DNA of 64,000 nt from positions 1,240,001 through 1,304,000 of the forward strand of contig NZ_RCCK01000011.1 in assembly GCF_003664035.1 (NCBI RefSeq), read 5' to 3'. Shown here one piece after another: positions 26,343 through 34,167 of the stretch (positions are counted from its first letter, which is position 1; every line of letters starts with the position of its first letter). A program made the position numbers and the translations under genes. This DNA comes from Pedobacter alluvionis (lineage in GTDB: Bacteria > Bacteroidota > Bacteroidia > Sphingobacteriales > Sphingobacteriaceae). The notes beneath the pieces are model-generated. The model was not told the DNA's origin and made no database searches. It worked only from the letters and a program-made list of their open reading frames with translations.

Positions 26343-27221
26343 ATGAATAGCAACATCAGATCAAAACAAACCATTGTTATTGGAGCGATTGTATTGCTTG
26401 TTGCATTCTTATTTACAAGAGACATTAAGGGTTTAGTTAAACCAACTGAAGAAAATGGGAAAATGCCTTCAAGTGGCCCAATGGCCGGAGCAGCTTCTCC
26501 ATCTACAGCATCGGTATTAAACCTCGAAACTTCGTCTACAGCTGCAAAGAATGTGATCAATAAAAATTTGGCCACAGATATTACAGCTTTAGAAAATAGC
26601 TACAAAGGCGCAAATGGCGCAGAAAAGATTGAACTTGCTAAACAACTGGCTCAGAAATGGGATGATGTTGAACAAATTACTCCATCTGCCTTATATTTAG
26701 AAGTTGTTGCCGAAGGCGAACCATCAGCAAAATCGTGGTTAGCGGCCGGAAATCAATTTATAAAAGCTTTTGAAAGCACACAAGATAGCATAGCGCAGCC
26801 TGCTTTATTGCAGAAAGCCAATGTATCTTATAAAAATGCATTAGAGAAAGACTCTACAAACATTGAAGCTAAAACAGGCTTAGGTGTAACGATAGTAAAT
26901 GGCTTGGGCGCACCAATGCAAGGTATTGCAATGTTGCTGGAGGTTGTGGCTAAAGAACCTAAAAATGTAAAAGCGAATATGAATTTAGGATTGTTCTCTA
27001 TAAAATCAGGTCAGTTTGATAAAGCAATTCCTCGTTTTAACACGGTAATTGCTATAGCTCCAACCCCTGAAGCCTATTTTTATTTAGGAACAGCTTTAGA
27101 AAATTTAGGCAGAAATAAAGAAGCAGTAAATGCTTACTTATCAAGCAAAAAATTAGCGGCTAACCCAACCTTAGCATCATTCATTGATAAGAAGGTGGCT
27201 GAACTAAAGAATAAAAATTAA
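26343..27221 (+). CDS. Membrane-anchored TPR protein
   Basis: 292 residues. One membrane helix lies at about 9-25 (TIVIGAIVLLVAFLFT), followed by a low-complexity Ser/Pro/Ala segment and then tetratricopeptide repeats. The clearest are ANMNLGLFSIKSGQFDKAIPRFNTVIAI and AYFYLGTALENLGRNKEAVNAY. It is probably anchored in the inner membrane with the TPR part outside the cytoplasm. It lies between the HU-like gene and the COX24-like small protein in one operon. Role unknown; TPRs suggest a protein-protein scaffold. Confidence 0.82.
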   Translation: MNSNIRSKQTIVIGAIVLLVAFLFTRDIKGLVKPTEENGKMPSSGPMAGAASPSTASVLNLETSSTAAKNVINKNLATDITALENSYKGANGAEKIELAKQLAQKWDDVEQITPSALYLEVVAEGEPSAKSWLAAGNQFIKAFESTQDSIAQPALLQKANVSYKNALEKDSTNIEAKTGLGVTIVNGLGAPMQGIAMLLEVVAKEPKNVKANMNLGLFSIKSGQFDKAIPRFNTVIAIAPTPEAYFYLGTALENLGRNKEAVNAYLSSKKLAANPTLASFIDKKVAELKNKN

Positions 27222-27257
27222 TTAACAGATTAATAAAAACATTTAAAACTTAAAACT

Positions 27258-27347
27258 ATGCCAAGCGGTAAAAAAAGAAAGAGACATAAAATGGCTACCC
27301 ACAAACGTAAAAAACGTTTAAGAAAAAACAGACATAAGAAAAAATAG
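27258..27347 (+). CDS. Tiny basic protein, AURKAIP1/COX24-like (putative ribosomal protein)
   Basis: A 29-residue protein: MPSGKKRKRHKMATHKRKKR then LRKNRHKKK. More than half of its residues are Lys or Arg. The C-terminal KRKKRLRKNRHKKK resembles the COX24/AURKAIP1 (mS38-like) domain of tiny ribosomal proteins. The start is an ATG 36 bases after the TPR stop. A perfect 13-bp hairpin follows the stop codon. Small proteins of this type upstream of rng are conserved in Bacteroidota and are often missed by gene callers. Binding to rRNA is the likely role; direct proof is lacking from sequence. Confidence 0.82.
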   Translation: MPSGKKRKRHKMATHKRKKRLRKNRHKKK

Positions 27348-27370
27348 TTTCTTATTTTGATTAAGCCAAT

Positions 27371-27400
27371 TAAACCTCATAGTAAACACTATGAGGTTTA
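27371..27400 (+). terminator. Hairpin after the COX24-like gene
   Basis: TAAACCTCATAGT and ACTATGAGGTTTA pair perfectly over 13 bp around AAAC. No long T run follows, so it may be a partial terminator or mRNA-end hairpin separating the small gene from rng. Confidence 0.65.
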
Positions 27401-27499
27401 AACAATTTATATGATTTTTTATTATATATGTTTCTGGCTATATCACTGTTTTATTTACTATCCATTTGTTAATGGGCGAAAGCCTTAAATCTGTAGCTG

Positions 27500-29050
27500 T
27501 TGGTAAAAGAATTAATTATCAATTCGACTCCTGCCGGAGTTACCATAGCATTGATTGAAGACAAACAACTTGTTGAGCTTCACAAAGAACAAATCAATAT
27601 TAACTACGCTGTAGGCGATATTTATTTAGGCCGCATTAAAAAAATTATGCCCGGCCTGAATGCTGCTTTCGTGGATGTTGGTTATGAAAAAGATGCTTTT
27701 TTGCATTACTTTGATTTGGGCCCACAGGTGCAATCTTTAATTAAGCTAACGAAGATCAAGCGTAATGGCTCGGTTACAGGCACATTATTAGACAATTTAA
27801 AGCTGGAAGCCGATATTAATAAGGCAGGCAAAATTTCTGATGTGCTCAGTAAAAACATGCTCCTACCTGTACAAATTGCCAAAGAGCCAATTTCTACAAA
27901 AGGTCCGCGTTTAAGTTCCGACATTTCGATTGCCGGCAGGTATGTGGTACTGGTGCCATTCTCCAATACCATATCTGTATCAAAAAAAATTAAAAGTAAT
28001 ACCGAACGTAATCGTCTAAAGAAGATTATTGAAAGTATTAAACCTCAAAATTTTGGGGTCATTATCAGAACCGTTTCTGAAGGCAGAGGAGTTGCCGAAA
28101 TGCAAAAAGATCTTTTAGATTTAATTGCTAAATGGGAAAATTTCATTAAAAAAATGCCTTCTACCGAACCTTCTAAAAGAGTTTGGGGAGAAATGGACAG
28201 ATCATCAACGTTAATTCGTGATATTCTGAACCCTGATTTTACAAACGTTTACGTAAGTACACCAGAGCTGTACGATGATATCCGTTCTTATGTTCACGAT
28301 ATTTCTCCTGAAATGGAAAAAATCGTTAAACTGTACAAACAGAAAGAACCCATCTTCGATCATTTCGGTGTAGAAAAGCAGATTAAAAATGCTTTCGGAA
28401 AAACAGTAAATTTACCAGGTGGTGCTTACCTTGTTATTGAGCACACTGAAGCACTGCACGTAATAGACGTGAACAGTGGAAACCGTACTGCCAGTAAAGA
28501 AAATCAAGAAGAGAATGCTTTACAGGTAAACAAAGAGGCGGCTAAAGAAATTGCCCGTCAATTGCGCTTGCGCGATATGGGCGGTATTGTGGTAATCGAT
28601 TTTATCGATATGCACAAACCAACAAACCGTAAAATACTATTCGATTATTTGCGTGAGCTGATGTTATTGGATAGGGCCAAACATACTATTTTGCCTCCTA
28701 GCAAATTTGGTTTGGTACAAATTACCAGACAACGTGTTCGTCCGGAAATGAATATTGTTACGGTAGAAAAATGCCCCGCCTGCGATGGGACCGGAGAAAT
28801 TAAAGCGAGTATCATTTTAATGGATGATATTGAAAACAACCTTAATTATATTTTAAGAGAGCAAAATGAAAAAGGTGTTACACTTTGTGTACATCCATAC
28901 ATTGAAGCTTATATTACAAAAGGCATTTTCAACCTTCAACGCCGCTGGTTCTTTAAATATGGCCAATGGATTAAAGTTAAAGCGCAGTCATCGTACCATT
29001 TAACTGAGTTTCACTTTATCTCTGCTAAAGACGAAGAGATTAAATTATAA
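27500..29050 (+). CDS. rng: Ribonuclease E/G family protein (RNase G)
   Basis: 516 residues starting at a TTG (MVKELIINSTP); no suitable ATG exists upstream of the conserved start. An S1-like RNA-binding segment (GDIYLGRIKKIMPGLNAAFVDVGYEKDAFLH) is followed by the catalytic DNase I-like domain, with VIDVNSGN (about residue 322) and VVIDFIDM (about 365) supplying the metal-binding aspartates. CPACDG at about 424 is the zinc-link motif. The length is that of RNase G rather than RNase E, which has a long tail. It processes rRNA and turns over mRNA. It is last in the HU operon. Confidence 0.94.
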   Translation: MVKELIINSTPAGVTIALIEDKQLVELHKEQININYAVGDIYLGRIKKIMPGLNAAFVDVGYEKDAFLHYFDLGPQVQSLIKLTKIKRNGSVTGTLLDNLKLEADINKAGKISDVLSKNMLLPVQIAKEPISTKGPRLSSDISIAGRYVVLVPFSNTISVSKKIKSNTERNRLKKIIESIKPQNFGVIIRTVSEGRGVAEMQKDLLDLIAKWENFIKKMPSTEPSKRVWGEMDRSSTLIRDILNPDFTNVYVSTPELYDDIRSYVHDISPEMEKIVKLYKQKEPIFDHFGVEKQIKNAFGKTVNLPGGAYLVIEHTEALHVIDVNSGNRTASKENQEENALQVNKEAAKEIARQLRLRDMGGIVVIDFIDMHKPTNRKILFDYLRELMLLDRAKHTILPPSKFGLVQITRQRVRPEMNIVTVEKCPACDGTGEIKASIILMDDIENNLNYILREQNEKGVTLCVHPYIEAYITKGIFNLQRRWFFKYGQWIKVKAQSSYHLTEFHFISAKDEEIKL

Positions 29051-29066
29051 CTTAAAAAATTAACTG

Positions 29067-29096
29067 AAAGCCTGGATTTTAATCCGGGCTTTTTTG
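29067..29096 (+). terminator. Terminator after rng
   Basis: AAAGCCTGGAT and ATCCGGGCTTT pair with one G-U and run into TTTTT, 17 bases after the rng stop. Confidence 0.85.
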
Positions 29097-29176
29097 TTTA
29101 AGTAAATTTAAACCTAAAATATTAATTAAGCGCCTTACTAAGTTGTGCTTAGATGACTTAGATGGTCATTTTTTTT

Positions 29177-29345
29177 GGAAAATAACTGTCTAGTGCATTT
29201 TGGTCACTTAGTCCTGCTATCCCTCCAAGTCCTCACTCATTCTTCGCTCCGGGCTTTCCGTTCTATCAGGTTTATCAACAAAGGTTCTTCATTTCATAGT
29301 GATGTTTCAAACCTCGCAGGTTTTGAAAAGCTACGAGGTTTAACG
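29177..29345. repeat. Intergenic repeat remnants between rng and radA
   Basis: The 389-base spacer 29051-29439 has no gene. 29177-29274 runs from GGAAAA to CAGGTTTA and resembles the minus copies at 19198-19290 and 49711-49798 (shared blocks: TTTGG or TTTTGG, TCCTGC or CCCTGC, a CTCC segment and the GGTTTA end). After it, AAACCTCGCAGGTTTT and GCTACGAGGTTT form a second imperfect palindrome at about 29312-29341, of a type often seen in this phylum. Confidence 0.45.
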
Positions 29346-29439
29346 TAAAACGCGATTCGGGCAAACGATTAATTGTTCAAAAAAATAAAAACACTTTCAA
29401 TCCTGAAAGGTTAAATTCGTAATCTAAAATTTTAATCAA

Positions 29440-30816
29440 TTGGCAAAATCAAAAAGTGCATTTTTCTGTCAGAGCTGTGGCTACGAATCGGCAAAATGGT
29501 TGGGTAAATGTCCGTCATGTAACCAATGGAATACCTTCGTAGAAGAAATTGTAGAAAAAAGCTCAGCATCTGTTCCAACCTGGAAAAGCGACACCGCAAG
29601 CCGTAAGCTAAGCAAGCCAAGCAAGGTTGATGAAATCCAATCGTCAACCGAGCGGAGAATATTAACGGGCGACAAAGAACTCGACCGTGTTTTAGGCGGC
29701 GGTTTGGTAGAAGGATCTTTAGTATTGATCGGTGGCGAACCTGGCATTGGGAAATCGACCTTAATGCTACAGTTGGCCTTAAATATAAAAGGGAAAAAGT
29801 TATTATATATTTCGGGAGAAGAAAGCGAACAGCAAATCAAAATGCGGGCCGAAAGGATTCAGGAAAGCCCATCTTCTAACTGTTATATCCTGACAGAAAC
29901 TTCAACGCAGAACATTTTTAAACAGATTGAAATTTTAGAGCCAGAGATTTTAGTTGTAGATTCTATCCAGACTTTGCACTCCTCTCATATAGATTCAACT
30001 CCAGGCAGCGTATCGCAGGTAAGAGAATGTACAGCCGAATTATTGCGTTTTGCAAAAGAAACCGGTGTACCAGTTTTCCTTATTGGCCACATTACTAAAG
30101 ATGGTGCCATTGCAGGGCCTAAAATACTCGAACACATGGTTGATACGGTTTTGCAGTTTGAAGGCGACAGGCACCATGTTTATCGCATTTTAAGATCGAT
30201 CAAAAACCGATTTGGAGCAGCGGCAGAATTGGGCATTTACGAGATGCAGGGAAGCGGCTTAAGAGAAGTCTCCAATCCTTCTGAGATTTTGTTGTCGCAG
30301 CGTGACGAGGAGCTGAGCGGAATAGCTATAGCTGCAACCCTGGAAGGCGCCAGGCCGATGTTAATTGAAACACAGGCCCTGGTAAGTTCGGCAGCATACG
30401 GAACCCCTCAACGCTCTGCAACAGGTTTTGATACCAAAAGAATGAATATGCTCCTGGCTGTTTTAGAAAAACGCTGTGGCTTTAGGTTAAGTACACAGGA
30501 TGTTTTCTTAAATATTGCTGGGGGGATTAGAGTAGAAGACCCTGCAATTGATCTGGCTGTATTAATTGCCATCATATCATCGCATCAGGACATTGCCGTA
30601 TCTTCCAAAAATTGTTTCGCTGCAGAAGTAGGTTTGTCAGGAGAAATAAGAGCGGTAAACAGAATCGAACAACGCATTGCTGAAGCAGATAAATTGGGTT
30701 TCGAAACCATTTATATCTCTAAATACAATTTAAAAGGAATTGCCATAGAAAAATACAATCTTGAGATTAAAGCTGTAAGTAAAATAGAAGAAGTATTCGG
30801 TCTTGTTTTTGGATAA
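29440..30816 (+). CDS. radA: DNA repair protein RadA (RecA-like ATPase)
   Basis: 458 residues from a TTG (MAKSKSAFFC). A zinc ribbon with Cys10, Cys13, Cys24 and Cys27 opens the protein. Walker A GGEPGIGKST follows at about 93-102, then the RadA-specific KNRFG motif and a C-terminal Lon-like domain (SATGFDTKRMNML...VGLSGEIRAV). RadA drives branch migration during recombination. Length is normal. It appears to be a single-gene unit, with a repeat-filled spacer upstream. Confidence 0.96.
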   Translation: MAKSKSAFFCQSCGYESAKWLGKCPSCNQWNTFVEEIVEKSSASVPTWKSDTASRKLSKPSKVDEIQSSTERRILTGDKELDRVLGGGLVEGSLVLIGGEPGIGKSTLMLQLALNIKGKKLLYISGEESEQQIKMRAERIQESPSSNCYILTETSTQNIFKQIEILEPEILVVDSIQTLHSSHIDSTPGSVSQVRECTAELLRFAKETGVPVFLIGHITKDGAIAGPKILEHMVDTVLQFEGDRHHVYRILRSIKNRFGAAAELGIYEMQGSGLREVSNPSEILLSQRDEELSGIAIAATLEGARPMLIETQALVSSAAYGTPQRSATGFDTKRMNMLLAVLEKRCGFRLSTQDVFLNIAGGIRVEDPAIDLAVLIAIISSHQDIAVSSKNCFAAEVGLSGEIRAVNRIEQRIAEADKLGFETIYISKYNLKGIAIEKYNLEIKAVSKIEEVFGLVFG

Positions 30817-30959
30817 ATAAGAAGTGGGGAAATAACTCAACAACATTCCTCATAAAGAAGATAATATTCTACATTTCTACAATTTTATCTGCTATCAATA
30901 AAACTATTACACGAAATATAAAATACTGAATATAAGATAATTACACAAAACTAAAAGGA

Positions 30960-31072
30960 ATATTTTCGTTTTGGTTGCTGGTTTGCCATAAAGTTAGATG
31001 TATATCATAGCATTTGATCTACACAATTATAGGGATGATTTTCCTCGTTAACGGATGTTAACGAGGTTTTTT
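30960..31072 (+). ncRNA. Possible small RNA ending in a terminator
   Basis: The 321-base spacer 30817-31137 has no ORF of note. It ends in a perfect terminator at 31043-31072 that is 226 bases past radA. A weak TATTTTCG box (one mismatch to TAnnTTTG) lies near 30960. A short transcript between them is possible; it could equally be the 3' UTR of radA. Confidence 0.25.
31043..31072 (+). terminator. Perfect terminator hairpin
   Basis: CCTCGTTAAC and GTTAACGAGG pair over 10 bp around GGAT and are followed by TTTTTT. It stops transcription coming from radA or from a small RNA in the spacer. Confidence 0.85.
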
Positions 31073-31099
31073 GTTTTCAGTATTTAGAAAAATTTTAAA

Positions 31100-31107
31100 T
31101 AACTTTG
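31100..31107 (+). promoter_or_regulatory. -7 box of the DUF4920 gene
   Basis: TAACTTTG matches TAnnTTTG, 30 bases before the ATG at 31138. The nearest upstream TTG is too far (26-base spacer). Confidence 0.4.
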
Positions 31108-31137
31108 ATTAGATCATAACCGGATAATTATAAATTC

Positions 31138-31602
31138 ATGAAAAAAATCATTCTAAGCTTGAGTTTTTGTCTTTTGACGGCACTTTCATTTGCTCAAACC
31201 GCATACACAGGTCAAAAATTTGGAGAAGAAGTTAAACCAGGTGATGTAAAACCAGCTGCCAGGATGGAAGCTGCAATGGGCGACAAAAAAACTGTCGATA
31301 TGAAAATTGAAGGCAGAGTGGTAGATGTATGTAAGAAAAAGGGTTGCTGGATGACATTAGAAATGCCTAATGGTGATCCAATGCGGGTAACTTTTAAAGA
31401 TTATGCTTTCTTTATGCCTATGGATATTGTTGGCAAAAAAGTAGTTTTGGATGGCTTAGCAAAAAAACAAACAATCTCTGTAGAAACTTTACGCCATTAT
31501 GCTGAAGACGCTAAAAAAACTCCTGAAGAAGTAGCTAAAATTACCGATCCTAAAAAGGAACTGGCTTTTGAAGCTAAAGGGGTGGTGATTTTGGATAAAT
31601 AA
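31138..31602 (+). CDS. DUF4920 family periplasmic protein
   Basis: 154 residues. An N-terminal signal peptide ends near SFAQ (residue 20), with no lipobox. The mature domain has IEGRVVDVCKKKGCWMTLEM, the conserved two-cysteine core of DUF4920, and VLDGLAKKQTISVETLRHYAEDA. The CKKKGCW pattern suggests metal binding or an OB-like fold as in related copper-linked periplasmic proteins, but this is inference. It stands alone, followed by a purine-rich word array and a palindromic repeat. Confidence 0.8.
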   Translation: MKKIILSLSFCLLTALSFAQTAYTGQKFGEEVKPGDVKPAARMEAAMGDKKTVDMKIEGRVVDVCKKKGCWMTLEMPNGDPMRVTFKDYAFFMPMDIVGKKVVLDGLAKKQTISVETLRHYAEDAKKTPEEVAKITDPKKELAFEAKGVVILDK

Positions 31603-31694
31603 CAAGGAGTAAGAGGAGAAGAAGTCCAGAGGTCGGAAGTCTAAAGAGCTAAATTTTACTAAATAAATTACCAATAATAATATCCTATAGGAAA

Positions 31695-31779
31695 GTCGTC
31701 ATCTCTACTGAAGCGTAGCGAAATGGGGAGATCTATAATAGATTTCTCGACTGCGTTGCACTCCGCTCGAAATGACGAC
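31695..31779. repeat. Palindromic dispersed repeat
   Basis: GTCGTCAT at the left end and ATGACGAC at the right end enclose inner arms (GGAGATCTAT / ATAGATTTCTCGACTGCG). Elements of the form GTCATTTCGA...TCGAAATGAC are widespread between genes in this phylum. The spacer also holds purine-rich 8-mers at 31604-31651 directly after the DUF4920 stop. Confidence 0.6.
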
Positions 31780-31788
31780 ATTCTAAAC

Positions 31789-31833
31789 AAAAGATAAACC
31801 CCGATACAGATTCTGTATCGGGGTTTATCTTTT
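31789..31833. terminator. Bidirectional terminator before ilvE end
   Basis: A near-perfect palindrome: AAAAGATAAACCCCGATAC pairs with GTATCGGGGTTTATCTTTT around a 7-base loop. It ends the leftward ilvE gene and stops rightward transcripts. Confidence 0.9.
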
Positions 31834-31845
31834 ATGGGTTTGAGG

Positions 31846-32910
31846 TTATAAAACCCAGTTCCAACCAAATTCGTCGGGTGCTAAGCCATAACGAATATCG
31901 TTCAGTTTTTTTGCAATGCCATTAGAAATATGTCTGGTTGACGGATCGGTCAATTTATAGATCTGACCATTATAGCCCATTTCGCCTACATGCGTTACTG
32001 TAGCTGCAGTTCCTGCGGCAAAAGCTTCGGTTAAGCTTCCGTTTTCAACTCCTTCAATTACTTCTTTAACAGAAACCCGACGTTCTTCAACTTCTACTCC
32101 GGCCTCTTTAGCCAGTTTAATAATGGTATCACGCGTAACACCATCTAAAACAGTACTGCGTACTGATGGCGTAACTAGTTTACCATTAATTACAAAAATT
32201 AAGTTGGCTGTTCCGGCTTCTTCGATAAATTCATGGGTTACTGAATCTGTCCAGATCAATTGATCGTAGCCTTCTTTTTTAGCTTGTTCGAAAGGATATA
32301 ACGAACGTGCATAATTTCCGGCAGTTTTGGCAAAGCCGACACCGCCTTCATCCGCACGTGTAAATTCAGTTTCAATTTTAACCTTTAATGCACTACTATA
32401 ATATGGGCCGGTTGGTGTGGTTAGTAAAGCAAATTTATAGGTATCAGATGCCTTAACACCCAAATAAGGATCCATGGCGAACATTACCGGACGGATATAC
32501 AAAGCGTAATCTTCCTGATCAGGCACCCATTTCTCATCAACATTAATCAAAGCAGCCAAACCTTGCATAAAAATTTCTTCAGGAATACCTGGCATCGACA
32601 TCCTTGCAGCTGATTTGTTAAAACGCTCGAAGTTTTTATCAGCACGGAATACACTGATCTTTCCATCTGGTTGGCGATAAGCTTTTAATCCTTCGAAAAT
32701 CGCCTGTCCATAATGAAGCGCGGAAATTGCCGGACTCATTGGAATCGGGCCATAAGGAAGAATCTGTAAATTTTTCCATTCGCCATCTTCATAGTCGGCA
32801 GTAAACATGTGATCGGTAAAAACCTTACCGAACGGTAATTGTGAAAAATCAGTAACAGTCAAACGTGTTTGATCTGCCTTTGTGATTTTTATATCTAATG
32901 TCTCGGTCAT
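31846..32910 (-). CDS. ilvE: Branched-chain amino acid aminotransferase
   Basis: 354 residues, the length and type of the BCAT1/2-like class IV aminotransferases. The PLP lysine is Lys195 in GFAKTAGNYA. HYGQAIFEGLKAYR and EEAGTANLIFVINGK are further conserved stretches. It interconverts Val, Leu and Ile with their 2-oxo acids using glutamate/2-oxoglutarate. The gene stands alone with the terminator 31789-31833 after it. An octamer word array fills the spacer upstream. Confidence 0.94.
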   Translation of the reverse strand: MTETLDIKITKADQTRLTVTDFSQLPFGKVFTDHMFTADYEDGEWKNLQILPYGPIPMSPAISALHYGQAIFEGLKAYRQPDGKISVFRADKNFERFNKSAARMSMPGIPEEIFMQGLAALINVDEKWVPDQEDYALYIRPVMFAMDPYLGVKASDTYKFALLTTPTGPYYSSALKVKIETEFTRADEGGVGFAKTAGNYARSLYPFEQAKKEGYDQLIWTDSVTHEFIEEAGTANLIFVINGKLVTPSVRSTVLDGVTRDTIIKLAKEAGVEVEERRVSVKEVIEGVENGSLTEAFAAGTAATVTHVGEMGYNGQIYKLTDPSTRHISNGIAKKLNDIRYGLAPDEFGWNWVL

Positions 32911-32917
32911 TGTATTT

Positions 32918-33001
32918 GAATTTTGAATGGATGAACGTTCGAATGATTGAGTGTTTTACCCGCTCATTCTCTAATTCAATAATTCACTCATTCTGTCATT
33001 A
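32918..33001. repeat. Octamer word array with inverted arms
   Basis: The left words read GAATTTT, GAATGGAT, GAACGTTC, GAATGATT, GAGTGTTT. After TACCC the right words read GCTCATTC, TCTAATTC, AATAATTC, ACTCATTC, TGTCATTA. Left words begin with GAAT and right words end in ATTC, its reverse complement. The array lies between the ilvE start and the kynA stop. Confidence 0.55.
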
Positions 33002-33055
33002 ATTATTTCGTGCAAATTAAGAAAAAACAGCCTTTTTTAATAGCTTTTTGCAATA

Positions 33056-34021
33056 TTAATCTTTGTTTTTGAGTGTTTTAAGTACACTAAGCACCCAGCC
33101 TTTGCCCCACTCTTCCATTTGCTCACCAGTCCATAGAAATGGATAAAAGATTCTTTTCTGAAAACGCGGAGGCAGATACTTTTGCCAATTGGTTCCACCT
33201 GTTGCCGCAATATCAATCGGATCTTTCTCCAGATAACGTACAGCCGATTTGTAATGCGATAAAGGCCATTCTACATTTACATACAGGTCCAGCTTACGTA
33301 GTTCTTCGGCAAGAGCAGAAACATCTGCTCCATTGGCTTGTAATTTGTGGTATAAAGCTGAGAAATTGGTTAAAGTACGGTCTTTTGCCAGTTGTAGAAA
33401 CTGTGCCGCATACTTTTTAATAAATTGCTTTAAGGTTAAGGTTTGTTTGCCTGAAGCCAGTTCTGTTGCACCGAATTTCCAGTAAATATTTTCGAATTGC
33501 TCGTCTATTGTTGCGGTACTTAATTCTTCGCGTTTGCTTTTATCTACCAATCGGATAAAATCCGTAGCACAGATCTCAATCATCCGGTACTGGCCTGACT
33601 GGAATCCACTGGCAGGCAATAACGACATACGGAATTTCAAAAACTGTTCTTTTTCCATACCGTCAACCATCACTTCAAAAGAAGTGGTTAAGGCGTTGAA
33701 ATAAGCATTGATCCGTTTTATCCGTGCAGTAAAAAATTCGACAGTTAAATTTTCATGCTCTGCAATCTGTCTGCATTCGTGCAGTACAAGCTTAAAATAA
33801 AGTTCAGTAATCTGGTGATACATGATGAAAATCTCTTCATCAGGTATTGGTGTTTTAGGGCTCTGCAAGCTCAGCAAAGTATCCAAATGGATGTAATCCC
33901 AATAGGTTAAGAAATCGGCATATAATAGTCCATCAAGGTATGATGCCATATCTTGCCCCATTGCCGTATATTTTTCCTGTAGTTGGTGTAGTTTGTCTTT
34001 TATTTCGGGTGTAAAGTCCAT
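33056..34021 (-). CDS. kynA: Tryptophan 2,3-dioxygenase
   Basis: 321 residues. The haem enzyme opens the indole ring of tryptophan in the first step of the kynurenine pathway. Family features seen: ITELYFKLVLHECRQI, FLKFRMSLLPASGFQSGQYR with the substrate-binding arginine, WPLSHYKSAVRYL with the likely haem-ligand histidine, and the TGGTNWQKYLPP loop. Length fits bacterial TDO. No other kynurenine-pathway gene is adjacent. A TAACTTTA box lies 4 bases before the ATG, so the message may be nearly leaderless. Confidence 0.87.
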   Translation of the reverse strand: MDFTPEIKDKLHQLQEKYTAMGQDMASYLDGLLYADFLTYWDYIHLDTLLSLQSPKTPIPDEEIFIMYHQITELYFKLVLHECRQIAEHENLTVEFFTARIKRINAYFNALTTSFEVMVDGMEKEQFLKFRMSLLPASGFQSGQYRMIEICATDFIRLVDKSKREELSTATIDEQFENIYWKFGATELASGKQTLTLKQFIKKYAAQFLQLAKDRTLTNFSALYHKLQANGADVSALAEELRKLDLYVNVEWPLSHYKSAVRYLEKDPIDIAATGGTNWQKYLPPRFQKRIFYPFLWTGEQMEEWGKGWVLSVLKTLKNKD

Positions 34022-34056
34022 GGTTTAAAGTTAGCTGCACAAAGGTGATAAAGATT

Positions 34057-34087
34057 TTGCAACAAATAACTAAATTTTATATATTTG
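34057..34087 (+). promoter_or_regulatory. Promoter of the fluoride riboswitch-CLC-F unit
   Basis: TTG (34057-34059), a 20-base spacer and TATATTTG (34080-34087) form a complete Bacteroidota-type promoter. The expected start site falls just before the aptamer. Confidence 0.75.
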
Positions 34088-34094
34088 GCTCAAT

Positions 34095-34143
34095 GGCGAT
34101 GGGGTACCGCCAAAACCGCCCAAACAGGCTGATGACTCCTACG
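34095..34143 (+). promoter_or_regulatory. Fluoride riboswitch (crcB motif)
   Basis: The RNA starts GGCGATGGGGTACCGCC, continues with AAAACCGCCCAAACAGGC and closes with TGATGACTCCTACG. This matches the conserved crcB aptamer (GGCGAUG at the 5' side, pseudoknot loop, and UGAUGxCUCCUAC at the 3' side). It sits directly after a strong promoter and 24 bases before the start of a CLC-F type transporter, the expected target. No classic terminator follows, so control may act on translation. Confidence 0.9.
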
Positions 34144-34167
34144 ATTTTTATTTAAAATTGAATACAA

